DNA of 42,168 nucleotides from Candidatus Epulonipiscium sp. (lineage in GTDB: Bacteria; Bacillota; Clostridia; Lachnospirales; Defluviitaleaceae). A model generated the notes under the pieces. It ran no database searches and was not told where the DNA came from. It saw only the letters and a program-made list of their open reading frames with translations. Numbering within the stretch: the first letter of the stretch is position 1; every line of letters begins with the position of its first letter. Location of the stretch: assembly GCA_012518815.1 (NCBI GenBank), contig JAAYRK010000071.1, positions 1 to 42,168 of the forward strand, in the 5' to 3' direction. Both the position numbers and the translations under genes were made by a program. Shown one piece after another: positions 24,982-33,557 of the stretch.

Positions 24982-27264
24982 ATGATTAAATGTTCAATAT
25001 GCAAAAAAAATATAGCAGTTATTTTTATGCCTAAAATGGTAAGAGGCAAGGAAGAAATAACAGGCCTATGTATGCCTTGTGCAAAAAAGCAAGGAATTGG
25101 TCCAATTAATCAATTCATACAACAAACTGGTTTATCTGAAGAGGAATTAAATAATCTTAATGAGCAAATGAATGATATGTTTGAAGGAATAGACATCGAT
25201 GAATTAAATGAAGACGAACATAATCCTTTTTTAAGTTTCCTTAATAATGCTTTTTCAGGCTTGAGAAATTCAAAAGATAAAGATTTTCAAACTGAAGAAT
25301 CCATTTTTGATAAAAGTTCAGCAACTACTAGAGATAACGAAAAAAGCAAAAAAAGAAGAAAAAGAAAGTTCCTGGATACTTACGGTATCAACCTTACGGA
25401 AAAAGCAAAAAATAAAGAAGTAGATAGAGTTATCGGCAGACAAAGAGAAATTGACAGGGTTATTCAAATATTAAACCGCCGTACCAAAAACAATCCTATT
25501 CTTATAGGAGAGCCAGGAGTAGGTAAAACAGCTATTGCAGAAGGCTTAGCTGTTAGAATTGTTGAAAAACAAGTCCCACTAAAGCTATTTAATACTGAAG
25601 TCTACCTTCTTGATTTGACCTCCGTAGTAGCAGGAACTCAGTTTAGAGGACAATTTGAAAGTAGAATGCAAGGAATTATTAAAGAAACTAAAGAAAGCGG
25701 AAATATCATACTTGTTATTGACGAAATACAAAACATTATTGGGGCTGGAAATGCCGAAGGTGGCGCAATGAATGCAGCTAATATATTAAAACCTGCCCTT
25801 GCCCGTGGTGAAATCCAAGTTATTGGTGCAACAACTTTAGATGAATACAGAAAACATATTGAAAAGGATACAGCCTTAGAGCGACGCTTTCAACCTGTTC
25901 TAGTAGAAGAACCTAATGTTGAGGAAACCATAGAAATAATTAAAGGAATTAAAGATTACTACGAAAAATATCATAAAGTATTCATATCTGACGAAGTAAT
26001 TGAAGCAGCTGTTAAATTATCAAAAAGATATATCACCGATAGATATTTACCTGACAAAGCAATCGATATAATAGATGAAACTAGTTCGAGAGCTAATTTA
26101 TTAAATGAAAACCTGGTTGAGCTAGAAATACTAAAAGAAGAATTGCTTTCTGTTCAAAATAAAAAAGATGAGGCTGCAGCAAAGGATGATTATGAAAAAG
26201 CTGCAGAATACAAAGTAAAAGAATGCAAACTCCAAGAAAAAATAACAAAATTAGAGGAACAAAATACAGAAGTTATTATCAGTATAGATGATATTGCTAA
26301 TGTTATTGAATCATGGACGAAAATCCCAGTACAAAAAATCACCCAACTGGAAGCAGAAAAGCTTTTGGATTTAGAAAACAGACTTCATAAAAGAATCGTT
26401 GGCCAGCACAAGGCTGTATCAAGTTTGTCTAGGGCTATAAGAAGAAATCGTTCAGGCTTTAAAAAAGAAAAAAAACCTTCTTCTTTTATATTTGTAGGTC
26501 CTACTGGTGTGGGAAAAACAGAATTAGTTAAAGCTCTTACAGAAGAATTATTTGGCAGTGAAGAAGCCATAATTCGCTTAGATATGTCTGAATATATGGA
26601 AAAACATACAGTATCCAAGTTGATTGGTTCTCCTCCTGGTTATGTTGGCTACGATGAAGGAGGTCAATTAACTGAAAAAGTCAGAAGACACCCCTATTCT
26701 GTAATATTATTAGATGAAATTGAAAAAGCTCATCCTGATGTGTTTAATATGCTTCTTCAAATATTAGAAGATGGACGTCTTACTGATAGTCAAGGCCGTA
26801 CAGTTCATTTTGAAAATACTATACTTATAATGACTTCAAATGTAGGAACTAGCCTTAAAGGCCACGGCATTGGTTTTGGAAAAGATGATTACGATGCCCT
26901 TGAAAATAAAGTCCAAGATGCCCTAAAAGACACATTCCGTCCTGAATTTTTAAATAGAATTGATGAAATAATCGTATTTACAGAATTATCCAAAGAAGAA
27001 TTAAGAGCAATAGTAGATTTAATGTTAAAAGAAATAAAAGAATATTCCCAAAATAGAAATATCATAATTAAAGTAGATGACAAAGTAAAAGACTATATTC
27101 TTGAAAAAGGCTATGACAAAAAGTTTGGAGCAAGACCTTTACGAAGAACCATACAAAGACTTATAGAAGACGAATTAGCTGAACTCTTTCTTCGTAAGAA
27201 GATTGCAGAAGGAACTGCTATCCATATAAAGTTCCAAGATGGAAAGATAATATTTGATTGTTAA
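24982..27264 (+). CDS. clpE: ClpE-like AAA+ unfoldase with N-terminal zinc finger
   Basis: The 760-residue protein is a two-ring Clp/Hsp100 ATPase that unfolds proteins for ClpP. Its N-terminus is not the ClpC/ClpA repeat domain but a four-cysteine zinc finger (Cys4, Cys7, Cys30, Cys33), as in ClpE. AAA-1 has Walker A 'GEPGVGKT' (176-183) and Walker B 'LVIDE' (244-248). A UVR-like coiled segment lies around 390-427. AAA-2 has 'GPTGVGKT' (506-513), 'LLDE' (576-579) and the ClpP-docking 'IGF' (630-632). An acidic then basic linker (60-130) separates finger and AAA-1, making it longer than Bacillus ClpE (699 aa). Start ATG 24982 follows GGAGTGG; a GTG three codons earlier overlaps that site. Confidence 0.88.
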   Translation: MIKCSICKKNIAVIFMPKMVRGKEEITGLCMPCAKKQGIGPINQFIQQTGLSEEELNNLNEQMNDMFEGIDIDELNEDEHNPFLSFLNNAFSGLRNSKDKDFQTEESIFDKSSATTRDNEKSKKRRKRKFLDTYGINLTEKAKNKEVDRVIGRQREIDRVIQILNRRTKNNPILIGEPGVGKTAIAEGLAVRIVEKQVPLKLFNTEVYLLDLTSVVAGTQFRGQFESRMQGIIKETKESGNIILVIDEIQNIIGAGNAEGGAMNAANILKPALARGEIQVIGATTLDEYRKHIEKDTALERRFQPVLVEEPNVEETIEIIKGIKDYYEKYHKVFISDEVIEAAVKLSKRYITDRYLPDKAIDIIDETSSRANLLNENLVELEILKEELLSVQNKKDEAAAKDDYEKAAEYKVKECKLQEKITKLEEQNTEVIISIDDIANVIESWTKIPVQKITQLEAEKLLDLENRLHKRIVGQHKAVSSLSRAIRRNRSGFKKEKKPSSFIFVGPTGVGKTELVKALTEELFGSEEAIIRLDMSEYMEKHTVSKLIGSPPGYVGYDEGGQLTEKVRRHPYSVILLDEIEKAHPDVFNMLLQILEDGRLTDSQGRTVHFENTILIMTSNVGTSLKGHGIGFGKDDYDALENKVQDALKDTFRPEFLNRIDEIIVFTELSKEELRAIVDLMLKEIKEYSQNRNIIIKVDDKVKDYILEKGYDKKFGARPLRRTIQRLIEDELAELFLRKKIAEGTAIHIKFQDGKIIFDC

Positions 27265-27267
27265 CAT

Positions 27268-27303
27268 ATAGCAGCTAAAAGTTTAAAAACTATTAGCTGC
27301 TAT
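27268..27303. terminator. Bidirectional terminator between clpE-like gene and queG
   Basis: ATAGCAGCTAA (27268-27278) pairs perfectly with TTAGCTGCTAT (27293-27303). The right arm overlaps the queG stop codon. T-tracts are weak on both sides. Confidence 0.6.
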
Positions 27304-28189
27304 TATTAATTATGTTAAAATTTCTTAAAAGGATTTTCTTTCCTCTCCAACTAAATGCTCTATTTTTATATCTTCTTATAAATTCTTTATTAGATATAGC
27401 TAACAATTCGTCATAATCAATAGAAAAAATAAGATTATCCTTAAATTCACCAATATTAGTTTTCTTAATCATTTTATTATGAGGACAGACATCTTGACAA
27501 ATATCACAACCAAAAATTAAGTTATCTTTTCTTAAAATATCTTTTTCTAGTTCTGATAATTCCCCTTTTTTCTGACTAATATAAGACCTACACTTAAAAG
27601 GATTAATAGAAAAATCATCAGCAATAGCAGAACCTGGACATGCCATAATACATCTTTTGCATTGCATACAAGTTCTTTCTATTGCTTTGTCTGACTCAAA
27701 ATCATAATTATTTATAATATATCCTATAAATACATAACTTCCATATTTCTCATTAATAATATGTGTATTTATCCCATAAAAACCTAAGCCCGCTTTATAT
27801 GCTAAATATCTATCTACCAAAGGGCCGGAATCTACATATGCCTTATAAATAAAATCATTGATTTTTCCTTTTAAATATTCTCCTATTTGCTCTAATTTCT
27901 TAGCAATTATTTTATGATAATCAAGTCCATAAGTATACTTTGATATATTAGAACTTTCTATGTTTCCTACATAATAAGGAAACAAGCATACAATAACAGA
28001 CTTTGCATCTTCTAAAGTCATAGAAGGATCTATTCTCTTTTCTATTTCATCTTCTTCAAAATCACTTTTATAAGCTTTCTTTATTCTTTGCTCAAGAATT
28101 TCCCTCAAGTCATAATAAGGTCCTGCTGAAGCAATCCCAATATATTCAATTCCAAGAGAATTTGCATATTCTTTTAATAATTTTTTCAT
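27293..28189 (-). CDS. queG: Epoxyqueuosine reductase QueG
   Basis: QueG reduces epoxyqueuosine to queuosine in tRNA, using cobalamin and two [4Fe-4S] clusters. The 298-residue protein carries both ferredoxin-type motifs: 'CMQCKRCIMACP' (Cys174, 177, 180, 184) and 'CDICQDVCP' (Cys228, 231, 235), plus Cys200 between. The cobalamin-side region 'YVDSGPLVDRYLAYKAGLGF' (118-137) includes the aspartate candidates for catalysis. Bacterial members are often longer with C-terminal HEAT repeats; this one ends soon after the second cluster, as many clostridial ones do. ATG 28189 follows GGAG with 6 bases spacing and is preferred over the ATG four codons upstream. Confidence 0.93.
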   Translation of the reverse strand: MKKLLKEYANSLGIEYIGIASAGPYYDLREILEQRIKKAYKSDFEEDEIEKRIDPSMTLEDAKSVIVCLFPYYVGNIESSNISKYTYGLDYHKIIAKKLEQIGEYLKGKINDFIYKAYVDSGPLVDRYLAYKAGLGFYGINTHIINEKYGSYVFIGYIINNYDFESDKAIERTCMQCKRCIMACPGSAIADDFSINPFKCRSYISQKKGELSELEKDILRKDNLIFGCDICQDVCPHNKMIKKTNIGEFKDNLIFSIDYDELLAISNKEFIRRYKNRAFSWRGKKILLRNFNIINNSS

Positions 28190-28327
28190 GACAATCTCCA
28201 TATTTTAAAAATTAATTATAATACAGTGTATATTTTTACCATGTCTATTAAACACACTTTTTTAAAATTTGAATATGATATAAAGTAAGATATTCTAAAT
28301 TATTTCAGCTAAAAAGGAGGAAATTAT

Positions 28328-28792
28328 ATGTCAGATGGTATTGGAGCAGGAGCTTTTACAGGAAGTAACTTTGCAGCTCTACTTGCAAGATATATTGGTG
28401 AAACAGTTACTATATTTACTTCAAGCGGCGGTCAATCTGGTTCAGGATTTACAGGGGTTATTCTATCCGTAAACAATGCCTTTGTCCGCCTACTTACTAG
28501 AATAGGACCACCCCCAGGATGCTCTTTAGGAAATACATGTAATGATTTTAATGTTAACCCTTGGAGCTACGCTGGTGGAGCTCCAAAATACGGCTATGAA
28601 TACGGAGATGAATATGGTGGCTACCCTATGGGCTACGGTGAAGAATATGGAGATGGTGGATCTATCCTTCCTGCAGACAAAAATGGTTCAATTACTGCAG
28701 GTGGCTGGAATGGATATCCAGTATACACCGTAGGCTCTGTAGCAGATATCCCCATAGACAATATTGTGGCCTTTGTTCATAATGCAGTATAG
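28328..28792 (+). CDS. Small Gly/Tyr-rich protein with SH3/Sm-like ends, possibly spore coat
   Basis: The 154-residue protein begins 'IGAGAFTGSNFAALLARYIGETVTIFTSSGG' and continues 'GFTGVILSVNNAFVRLLTRIGPPPGCSLGNTCND'. A Gly/Tyr/Glu-rich middle (about 78-112) follows, and it ends 'YTVGSVADIPIDNIVAFVHNAV'. The two ends together look like a small beta-barrel interrupted by a low-complexity loop. Similar proteins occur in spore-forming clostridia, but I know no proven function; a role in the coat is inference from composition. There is no signal peptide. AAAGGAGGAAATTAT gives a very strong ribosome site. The gene stands alone and ends at a terminator. Confidence 0.65.
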   Translation: MSDGIGAGAFTGSNFAALLARYIGETVTIFTSSGGQSGSGFTGVILSVNNAFVRLLTRIGPPPGCSLGNTCNDFNVNPWSYAGGAPKYGYEYGDEYGGYPMGYGEEYGDGGSILPADKNGSITAGGWNGYPVYTVGSVADIPIDNIVAFVHNAV

Positions 28793-28844
28793 CTAACAAT
28801 TCTTATAAGTTCTTAAATTAATCATTGCTTTACTCTCATAATAC

Positions 28845-28880
28845 TAATAACCCCCCCTTTAATACAAGGGGGGTTTATTA
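28845..28880. terminator. Strong bidirectional terminator
   Basis: AATAACCCCCCCTT and AAGGGGGGTTTATT pair around a short AT loop. It serves the Gly/Tyr-rich gene on the plus strand and ddh on the minus strand, 16 bases past the ddh stop. Confidence 0.85.
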
Positions 28881-28896
28881 GGAAAAAATTTTATTT

Positions 28897-29886
28897 TTAT
28901 AAAAACTCTCTTCTTATTTCTTTAGGAGATTTGGGTGATGTATATGAAATAGGAATATCAAATATTGTTTTAGCACCTTTATGACCTTCTTTATTCAATC
29001 TATAAACTGCTCTTGCATAAGCAACCAAAACACTAGCTGTAAATTCTGGATTACTTCCTAATTTTATGGAAAACTCAATAAGTTGTTTATTTTCCCCATT
29101 TCCTGTTTTGCCAGTCCTTATAACAAAACCTCCATGTGGCATTGAAGAATGATTCTTTTTAAGTTCTTCTTCAGAAACAAAATGTACTATAGTGTTGTAG
29201 TCAAAAAAATAATTAGGCATTGTCTTAATTGCTTTTTCAATTTCTTCTTTATTGGCATTTTCCTCAACGACAACATAGCATTCCCTGATATGCTTTTGAC
29301 CTGCGGACAAGTCAGGATTAGAACCAGAGCGAACTTCTTGAATGGCTTCCTCTATAGGTATAGTATATTGAACTGCATCTTTAACTCCCTCAATACGCCT
29401 TATGGCATCTGAATGACCTTGACTTACGCCTTTTCCCCAAAAAGTATAATTATTTCCCTCTGGTAAAATTGAATCAGCTAATAAACGATTCATAGAAAAT
29501 AAACCTGGATCCCAACCAATAGAAATTGCAGCTATTTTATTGCCTTCTTGTGCTGCTTTATCAACTGTATTAAAATGCTCCTCTACTTTTTTATGATTAT
29601 CAAAACTATCAACAATATTAAAAAGTTTTGCAAATTTCGGACTCTGTTCTGGCAGATCTGTAGCTGAACCTCCACATAAAATCATAACATCTATTTCTTC
29701 TTTATAATCATCAATATCGTCTATATGTACAACAGGTACATTACTACTGTTTATAATAACACTTTTGGGATTCCGTCTTGTAAAAACTGCAATTAATTCC
29801 ATGTCCTTATTCTGCTTTAATGCTAGCTCTACGCCTTTTCCTAAATTACCATAACCAATTATGCCAATTCTTATTTTTCTATTCAT
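28897..29886 (-). CDS. ddh: meso-Diaminopimelate dehydrogenase
   Basis: Ddh reductively aminates tetrahydrodipicolinate to meso-diaminopimelate with NADPH in one step, bypassing the acylated routes to lysine and peptidoglycan precursor. The 329 residues show the nucleotide-binding 'IRIGIIGYGNLGKGVELAL' (5-23), then 'AVFTRRNP', 'ILCGGSATDLPEQSP', 'SIGWDPGLFSMNRL' and 'FWGKGVSQGHSDAIRRIEGV', all family signatures around the substrate site. Length is normal. AAGGAGGATAT precedes the ATG. No other lysine gene is adjacent, so it is a single-gene unit. Confidence 0.96.
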   Translation of the reverse strand: MNRKIRIGIIGYGNLGKGVELALKQNKDMELIAVFTRRNPKSVIINSSNVPVVHIDDIDDYKEEIDVMILCGGSATDLPEQSPKFAKLFNIVDSFDNHKKVEEHFNTVDKAAQEGNKIAAISIGWDPGLFSMNRLLADSILPEGNNYTFWGKGVSQGHSDAIRRIEGVKDAVQYTIPIEEAIQEVRSGSNPDLSAGQKHIRECYVVVEENANKEEIEKAIKTMPNYFFDYNTIVHFVSEEELKKNHSSMPHGGFVIRTGKTGNGENKQLIEFSIKLGSNPEFTASVLVAYARAVYRLNKEGHKGAKTIFDIPISYTSPKSPKEIRREFL

Positions 29887-30034
29887 ATATCCTCCTTAAA
29901 ATAAGCTTATATATTAGTTTATGTTATTAAAAAACTCATTTTTTAATACAAAAAACATAATATTATTTTATCATTTGATTAAAAAAGCTGCAAGTTTAAG
30001 AATTGGCTCCTTCATTTTTAAATTAATAAAATTA

Positions 30035-30445
30035 TTAACTTGTATTTTTGGTAAATTTATTTAGCATATTATATAACCACTCAAATATTAAACCCGCAAT
30101 AAACCATGCCGGAGCATAATCAAGACGAATAAGACCTTTTATTGAAAACCTCCTTTTCCCATAATCCCATGGACATATCCCTAATAATTTTTTTAACAGC
30201 GACCCTGTCCAATATTCTACAATGAAAATACAAATCGTATATACACCTCCCCTAAAAACAATATGTCGCTGCTTAATCCTAGAACAAATAGGTTCTAAAA
30301 AAACTGTCAGACCATAAATAGGAAACATCCATATTGAAGTCTTTCCCATCATTCTTACATCTCTTTTTATAAGAGATTTTAAGCCCGTCCATATGATTTC
30401 CATACACCAGCCTATACATCCATAAATTACAAATCTTTTCTTCAT
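30035..30445 (-). CDS. Small membrane protein, putative ABC transporter CmpB-type (PF06541-like)
   Basis: The 136-residue protein has about four hydrophobic segments and the pattern 'IYGCIGWCMEIIWTGL' ... 'GKTSIWMFPIYGL' ... 'EYWTGSLLKKLLGICPWDY' ... 'IRLDYAPAWFIAGLIFEWLYN'. This matches the family named putative ABC-transporter type IV (CmpB), although no ATPase partner is nearby and the transporter label is weak. No ribosome site is visible before the ATG; the conserved N-terminus nevertheless supports this start. The 148 bases between its stop and ddh are AT-rich and hold no assigned feature. Confidence 0.7.
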   Translation of the reverse strand: MKKRFVIYGCIGWCMEIIWTGLKSLIKRDVRMMGKTSIWMFPIYGLTVFLEPICSRIKQRHIVFRGGVYTICIFIVEYWTGSLLKKLLGICPWDYGKRRFSIKGLIRLDYAPAWFIAGLIFEWLYNMLNKFTKNTS

Positions 30446-30573
30446 AAATATATTATTTTCATTTTATGTAGAATTATTCACAAAGAACATGAACTTATTA
30501 TGATTAAAAATAAAAATAACTATCTAACATTTATAATAGAAAAAGTAATAGTAAAAGAAGAAATTATTATGCT

Positions 30574-30617
30574 GTCGCATTTTCATCTTTTAGTGCATAT
30601 AATACACTAAAAGATGA
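30574..30617 (+). promoter_or_regulatory. Sigma-E-like promoter embedded in a 13-bp dyad
   Basis: GTCGCATT (30574-30581), a 14-base spacer and CATATAAT (30596-30603) resemble the mother-cell sigma-E consensus (about 5 of 7 and 7 of 8). The -10 box sits in the centre of a perfect dyad with arms TCATCTTTTAGTG (30583-30595) and CACTAAAAGATGA (30605-30617). Transcription would start within the right arm, so the dyad acts as DNA, for instance as an operator, more likely than as an RNA hairpin. Confidence 0.55.
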
Positions 30618-30631
30618 ATGGGAGTGATATT

Positions 30632-31036
30632 ATGAATTATTATGATAATTCGAATAAACGACAGCGGCCTCGTCCCCGTCCAAGACCACCTTATTATGAC
30701 GAAGCAGATTATCCTCAAAGACCTCCTTTTTTTGGTCAACCACAAGTCCCTGGAATGCCTCCATATACACAACCTTCGAGTCCTTCGGGACCACCTACGG
30801 GTGCTCCTCCTTCTTTTATACCTCAACAATCTCCTAGCCTATACATGATTGATCCCGGAGCTATCCGTTCCTGCACTTTTCAATTCGTCTATATTTGGTT
30901 AAATGACGGAAGTAGTTTTTGGGCATGGCTTACTTTTGTAGGCAGGAGATCCGTAGCCGGCTGGCGTTGGTTTAGAAACCGTTGGATTTATTTTGGAACC
31001 GATTTAGATAATATTTCAAGCTTTATTTGTTATTAA
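30632..31036 (+). CDS. Proline-rich protein with conserved aromatic C-terminal domain
   Basis: The 134-residue protein has a disordered N-terminal half of Pro, Arg, Gln and Tyr ('RQRPRPRPRPPYY', 'PQVPGMPPYTQPSSPSGPP'). The compact C-terminal 55 residues read 'CTFQFVYIWLNDGSSFWAWLTFVGRRSVAGWRWFRNRWIYFGTDL' in pattern, ending 'ISSFICY'. The Cys-anchored, Trp-rich module with 'VGRRSVAGxRW' and 'W.Y.GTDL..I.SF.C' recurs in many clostridial proteins of unknown role, often in several copies per genome. A mother-cell promoter would suggest a spore-surface job, which is inference. ATG 30632 follows GGGAG with 7 bases spacing; an ATG six codons upstream lies within the promoter dyad. Confidence 0.7.
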   Translation: MNYYDNSNKRQRPRPRPRPPYYDEADYPQRPPFFGQPQVPGMPPYTQPSSPSGPPTGAPPSFIPQQSPSLYMIDPGAIRSCTFQFVYIWLNDGSSFWAWLTFVGRRSVAGWRWFRNRWIYFGTDLDNISSFICY

Positions 31037-31064
31037 TAAAAGCTCTTATAATAAGACAATAAAA

Positions 31065-31164
31065 AAGCTGTCTTGGAATACTTATTCTTCCCTTGTCATC
31101 TAAACAATCTAATTTAATTAATTAGACTGTGTGAGATAGGGAAGAATAAACTCTTAGACAGCTT
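31065..31164. repeat. 100-bp imperfect palindrome, possible MITE-like or structured element
   Basis: Three nested arm pairs share one centre: AAGCTGTCT (31065-31073) with AGACAGCTT (31156-31164); TTATTCTTCCC (31082-31092) with GGGAAGAATAA (31139-31149); and CAaTCTAATT (31105-31114) with AATTAGAcTG (31120-31129). Read on the minus strand it is followed by TTTTTT, like an oversized terminator, but no minus-strand gene precedes it. The rest of the gap, 31037-31327, shows nothing else. Confidence 0.65.
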
Positions 31165-31327
31165 CTTAAATTGTAAAACTTCTAATAGATTTCTATATGC
31201 TTTAATCAATTGTTTAATCAATCCGACTCTTGTTTTTAACTTTTATACATAATATAATATGAGAAATATTTAAAATTTTAAGTAGTATTTTTATTCCTTC
31301 AATATTAATTAAGAACTGGTGATTAGT

Positions 31328-32575
31328 ATGAAACAAAAAAAAGAATGGTACAGGCTCGACAATGCAGGAAAACTATATCCATCCATTACTTCTACAAGAG
31401 TTTCTACTGTTTTTAGACTTTCTGCAACTTTATATAATAATATTGATTCTAAAGTACTTCAGATTGCTCTAAATAATATAATCGAGTACTTTCCCTACTT
31501 TAAAGTTAATCTTAAAAGAGGACTCTTTTGGTATTATTTTGAGCACACTGAAAAATATCCCAAAGTTCAAAAAGAAACATATTATCCCTGTATGTTTATG
31601 TTTTATAAAAATAAAAATTCTTTTCCTTTTAGGGTCTTATATTATAACAATAGGATTAGTGTTGAATTTTCTCACAGTATTACAGACGGTGTAGGAGCTA
31701 TTAATTTTTTAAAAAGCCTACTTGTAGAATATTTCAATCTGCTTGGAATTAATACAGATAGTCATAAAATACCCTCGAAAGAAGAAGCAGAAGATGCATT
31801 CAAAAAATACTATGTTAAAAATGTACCTAATCCTCCCAAACTTAAAAAAGCTTTTCATTTTCCTTTTAAACTTAACTCTAAAGGAGAATATTATATTATA
31901 ACAGGAATAATTCCAATGGATATTCTTCTTAGTACTGCAAAAAAATATAATGCTTCTTTAACTCAGTTTTTACTTGCACTTTATTTCGATACAATTCAAG
32001 ATTTTATTAAATCAAATAATTTTAAACTGCTTCCTGTAGTTATTAATTTACCTGTTAATCTTAGAAGTATTTATCCTTCAAATACAATGAGAAATTTTTT
32101 TATAAGTGTAACACCACAAATAGACTTTCGTTTAGGCACATATTCATTCGAAGAAATTGTAAATTATATCCGCAATTATATGCAGTTGACATTAAATAAG
32201 AAATATATTAATCAACATATACACCACAACGTTAAACGAGAAAAATCCATTTTTATAAGGTTAATTCCTCTTTTTTTAAAAAATCTTATGATGCCTACTA
32301 TATACAGCAAATACGGTGAAAGAAATTATACTACAGGCATATCAAATTTAGGATTGATTACTCTGCCAAAATCAATAGAAGATTTAGTAGAACGAATAGA
32401 ATTTTATCCTCCTCCAAGTATAGGAAATATCATTAAAGTAGGTACAATAGGCTATAAAGACAATATATATATATCTTTTGGTAGCTTAACTAAAACTACT
32501 ACAATTGAAAAAATCTTCTTTAGAAAAATAAGAAAAATGAACATTCCAGTTAAAATAGAAACTAATAGGGAGTGA
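31328..32575 (+). CDS. Condensation-fold acyltransferase (alcohol acetyltransferase-like)
   Basis: The 415-residue protein belongs to the CoA-dependent acyltransferase/condensation superfamily. The catalytic HxxxDG motif is 'HSITDG' (His116-Gly121), after an N-terminal 'WYRLDNAGKLYPSI' typical of the alcohol acetyltransferase-like subgroup. The second half includes 'LLPVVINLPVNLRSIYPSNTMRNFF', which matches the 'NxR' region near the active-site channel. The acceptor and donor are unknown. Start ATG 31328 follows GGTGAT; a GTG three codons earlier forms part of that site. The next gene begins 4 bases after its stop, so the two are translated from one message. Confidence 0.82.
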   Translation: MKQKKEWYRLDNAGKLYPSITSTRVSTVFRLSATLYNNIDSKVLQIALNNIIEYFPYFKVNLKRGLFWYYFEHTEKYPKVQKETYYPCMFMFYKNKNSFPFRVLYYNNRISVEFSHSITDGVGAINFLKSLLVEYFNLLGINTDSHKIPSKEEAEDAFKKYYVKNVPNPPKLKKAFHFPFKLNSKGEYYIITGIIPMDILLSTAKKYNASLTQFLLALYFDTIQDFIKSNNFKLLPVVINLPVNLRSIYPSNTMRNFFISVTPQIDFRLGTYSFEEIVNYIRNYMQLTLNKKYINQHIHHNVKREKSIFIRLIPLFLKNLMMPTIYSKYGERNYTTGISNLGLITLPKSIEDLVERIEFYPPPSIGNIIKVGTIGYKDNIYISFGSLTKTTTIEKIFFRKIRKMNIPVKIETNRE

Positions 32576-32579
32576 TTAG

Positions 32580-33311
32580 ATGCCATATTGTCCAAAATGC
32601 GGTGTTGAGGTTGACTATAAAATTACAAATTGTCCCTTATGTACTTTTCCCATCCCTGATATCCCAGACGAAAATAATAATATTAAAGTTAGCAAATTCC
32701 CCCGTCCTGAAAACAAATATTATGAAACAATACTTAAAATAAAAAATCAGATTTTTTTTACATTATCAATTTTAATCTTTTGTGCAGTTCTGATACTAAT
32801 CACTATTAATTCTATAATTGATGCACATCCTCTTGCTATCAATTACAGTATAATTAGTGTAGTTGCTGCTTGGTTTTATATTTTTATATTCTTAGGATAC
32901 ATCTCTAGTCTATATTATTCCATATTAGGTATAGGAATTGTTACTATGTTTTTAACACTGGGAATTGATTATGTTGACGGTAGAATTAATTGGTTTTTTT
33001 CTTATGCACTTCCGGTAATTATTTTGGCATTAGCAATCATATACCTATTTCTATACTTATACAATAGAAGTAAATTTCTAAATAAATTTATATTTATACC
33101 CTCTTATTTGTTTATTGGAATTTCCTTGTTATCAGTAGGGTTAGAATGTATATTAGATTATCAAGCTAAAAAATCAATCAGTTTGTCATGGTCCCTTATA
33201 GTATTTATTGTACTTATTTCTATTGCTGTATTGCTTATAAGTTTATATTATAAACTTCCAGATATAATTAAAGAAAAAATCAAAAGAAAGCTGCATATCT
33301 CACTTTTTTAA
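32580..33311 (+). CDS. Zinc-ribbon membrane protein, DUF6320 type
   Basis: The 243-residue protein opens with a zinc ribbon ('MPYCPKCGVEVDYKITNCPLC', Cys4, Cys7, Cys18, Cys21), followed by a polar linker and six transmembrane segments from about residue 55 to 230. A basic tail ends it. The combination, directly downstream of a condensation-fold acyltransferase, is characteristic of the DUF6320 pair found in many Firmicutes. A membrane partner for an acyl transfer to a lipid or exported product is plausible but unproven. GGGAGTGATTAG precedes the ATG and overlaps the end of the upstream gene. Confidence 0.8.
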   Translation: MPYCPKCGVEVDYKITNCPLCTFPIPDIPDENNNIKVSKFPRPENKYYETILKIKNQIFFTLSILIFCAVLILITINSIIDAHPLAINYSIISVVAAWFYIFIFLGYISSLYYSILGIGIVTMFLTLGIDYVDGRINWFFSYALPVIILALAIIYLFLYLYNRSKFLNKFIFIPSYLFIGISLLSVGLECILDYQAKKSISLSWSLIVFIVLISIAVLLISLYYKLPDIIKEKIKRKLHISLF

Positions 33312-33423
33312 TCTATCTATTAATTTTCTTTAAATTGTAATGATATGTTCATATCTAATTCATATTTAATACTTATAATAAAATCAAATAAGCAACATAC
33401 CCCTTCAATTCACATATATAAAT

Positions 33424-33454
33424 AGCTACTACCATCGGTAGTAGTTATTTTTTT
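33424..33454 (+). terminator. Terminator of the acyltransferase-DUF6320 unit
   Basis: CTACTACC (33426-33433) pairs with GGTAGTAG (33437-33444), followed by TTATTTTTTT. It lies about 115 bases past the DUF6320 stop. Confidence 0.8.
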
Positions 33455-33491
33455 GAAATTTAAATTGAAAGATTGATAATTAGTTCTATGC

Positions 33492-33537
33492 TTGAAAATT
33501 AAGTAGTGATATATTATGATTTATTCATAAATCATAA
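33492..33537 (+). promoter_or_regulatory. Promoter and palindrome before the 33-residue peptide gene
   Basis: TTGAAA (33492-33497), 17 bases, then TATGAT (33515-33520) make a good sigma-A promoter. A perfect palindrome, TTATGATTTAT (33514-33524) and ATAAATCATAA (33527-33537), covers the -10 box and probable start site and ends just before the ribosome site, so it could be an operator. Confidence 0.55.
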
Positions 33538-33557
33538 ACAGGAGGTAGATAGTAATT

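Noticed and set aside
28542-28733. Open frame of 63 codons inside the Gly/Tyr-rich gene
   Set aside because: It is a +1 frame shadow of the repetitive middle region without a ribosome site.
11240-31164. Shared AAGACAGC-plus-T-run sequence at 11266-11279 and in the minus strand of the 31065 palindrome
   Set aside because: The shared part is about 15 bases, mostly stem and T-run, and the loops differ. Chance similarity of terminators is enough to explain it.
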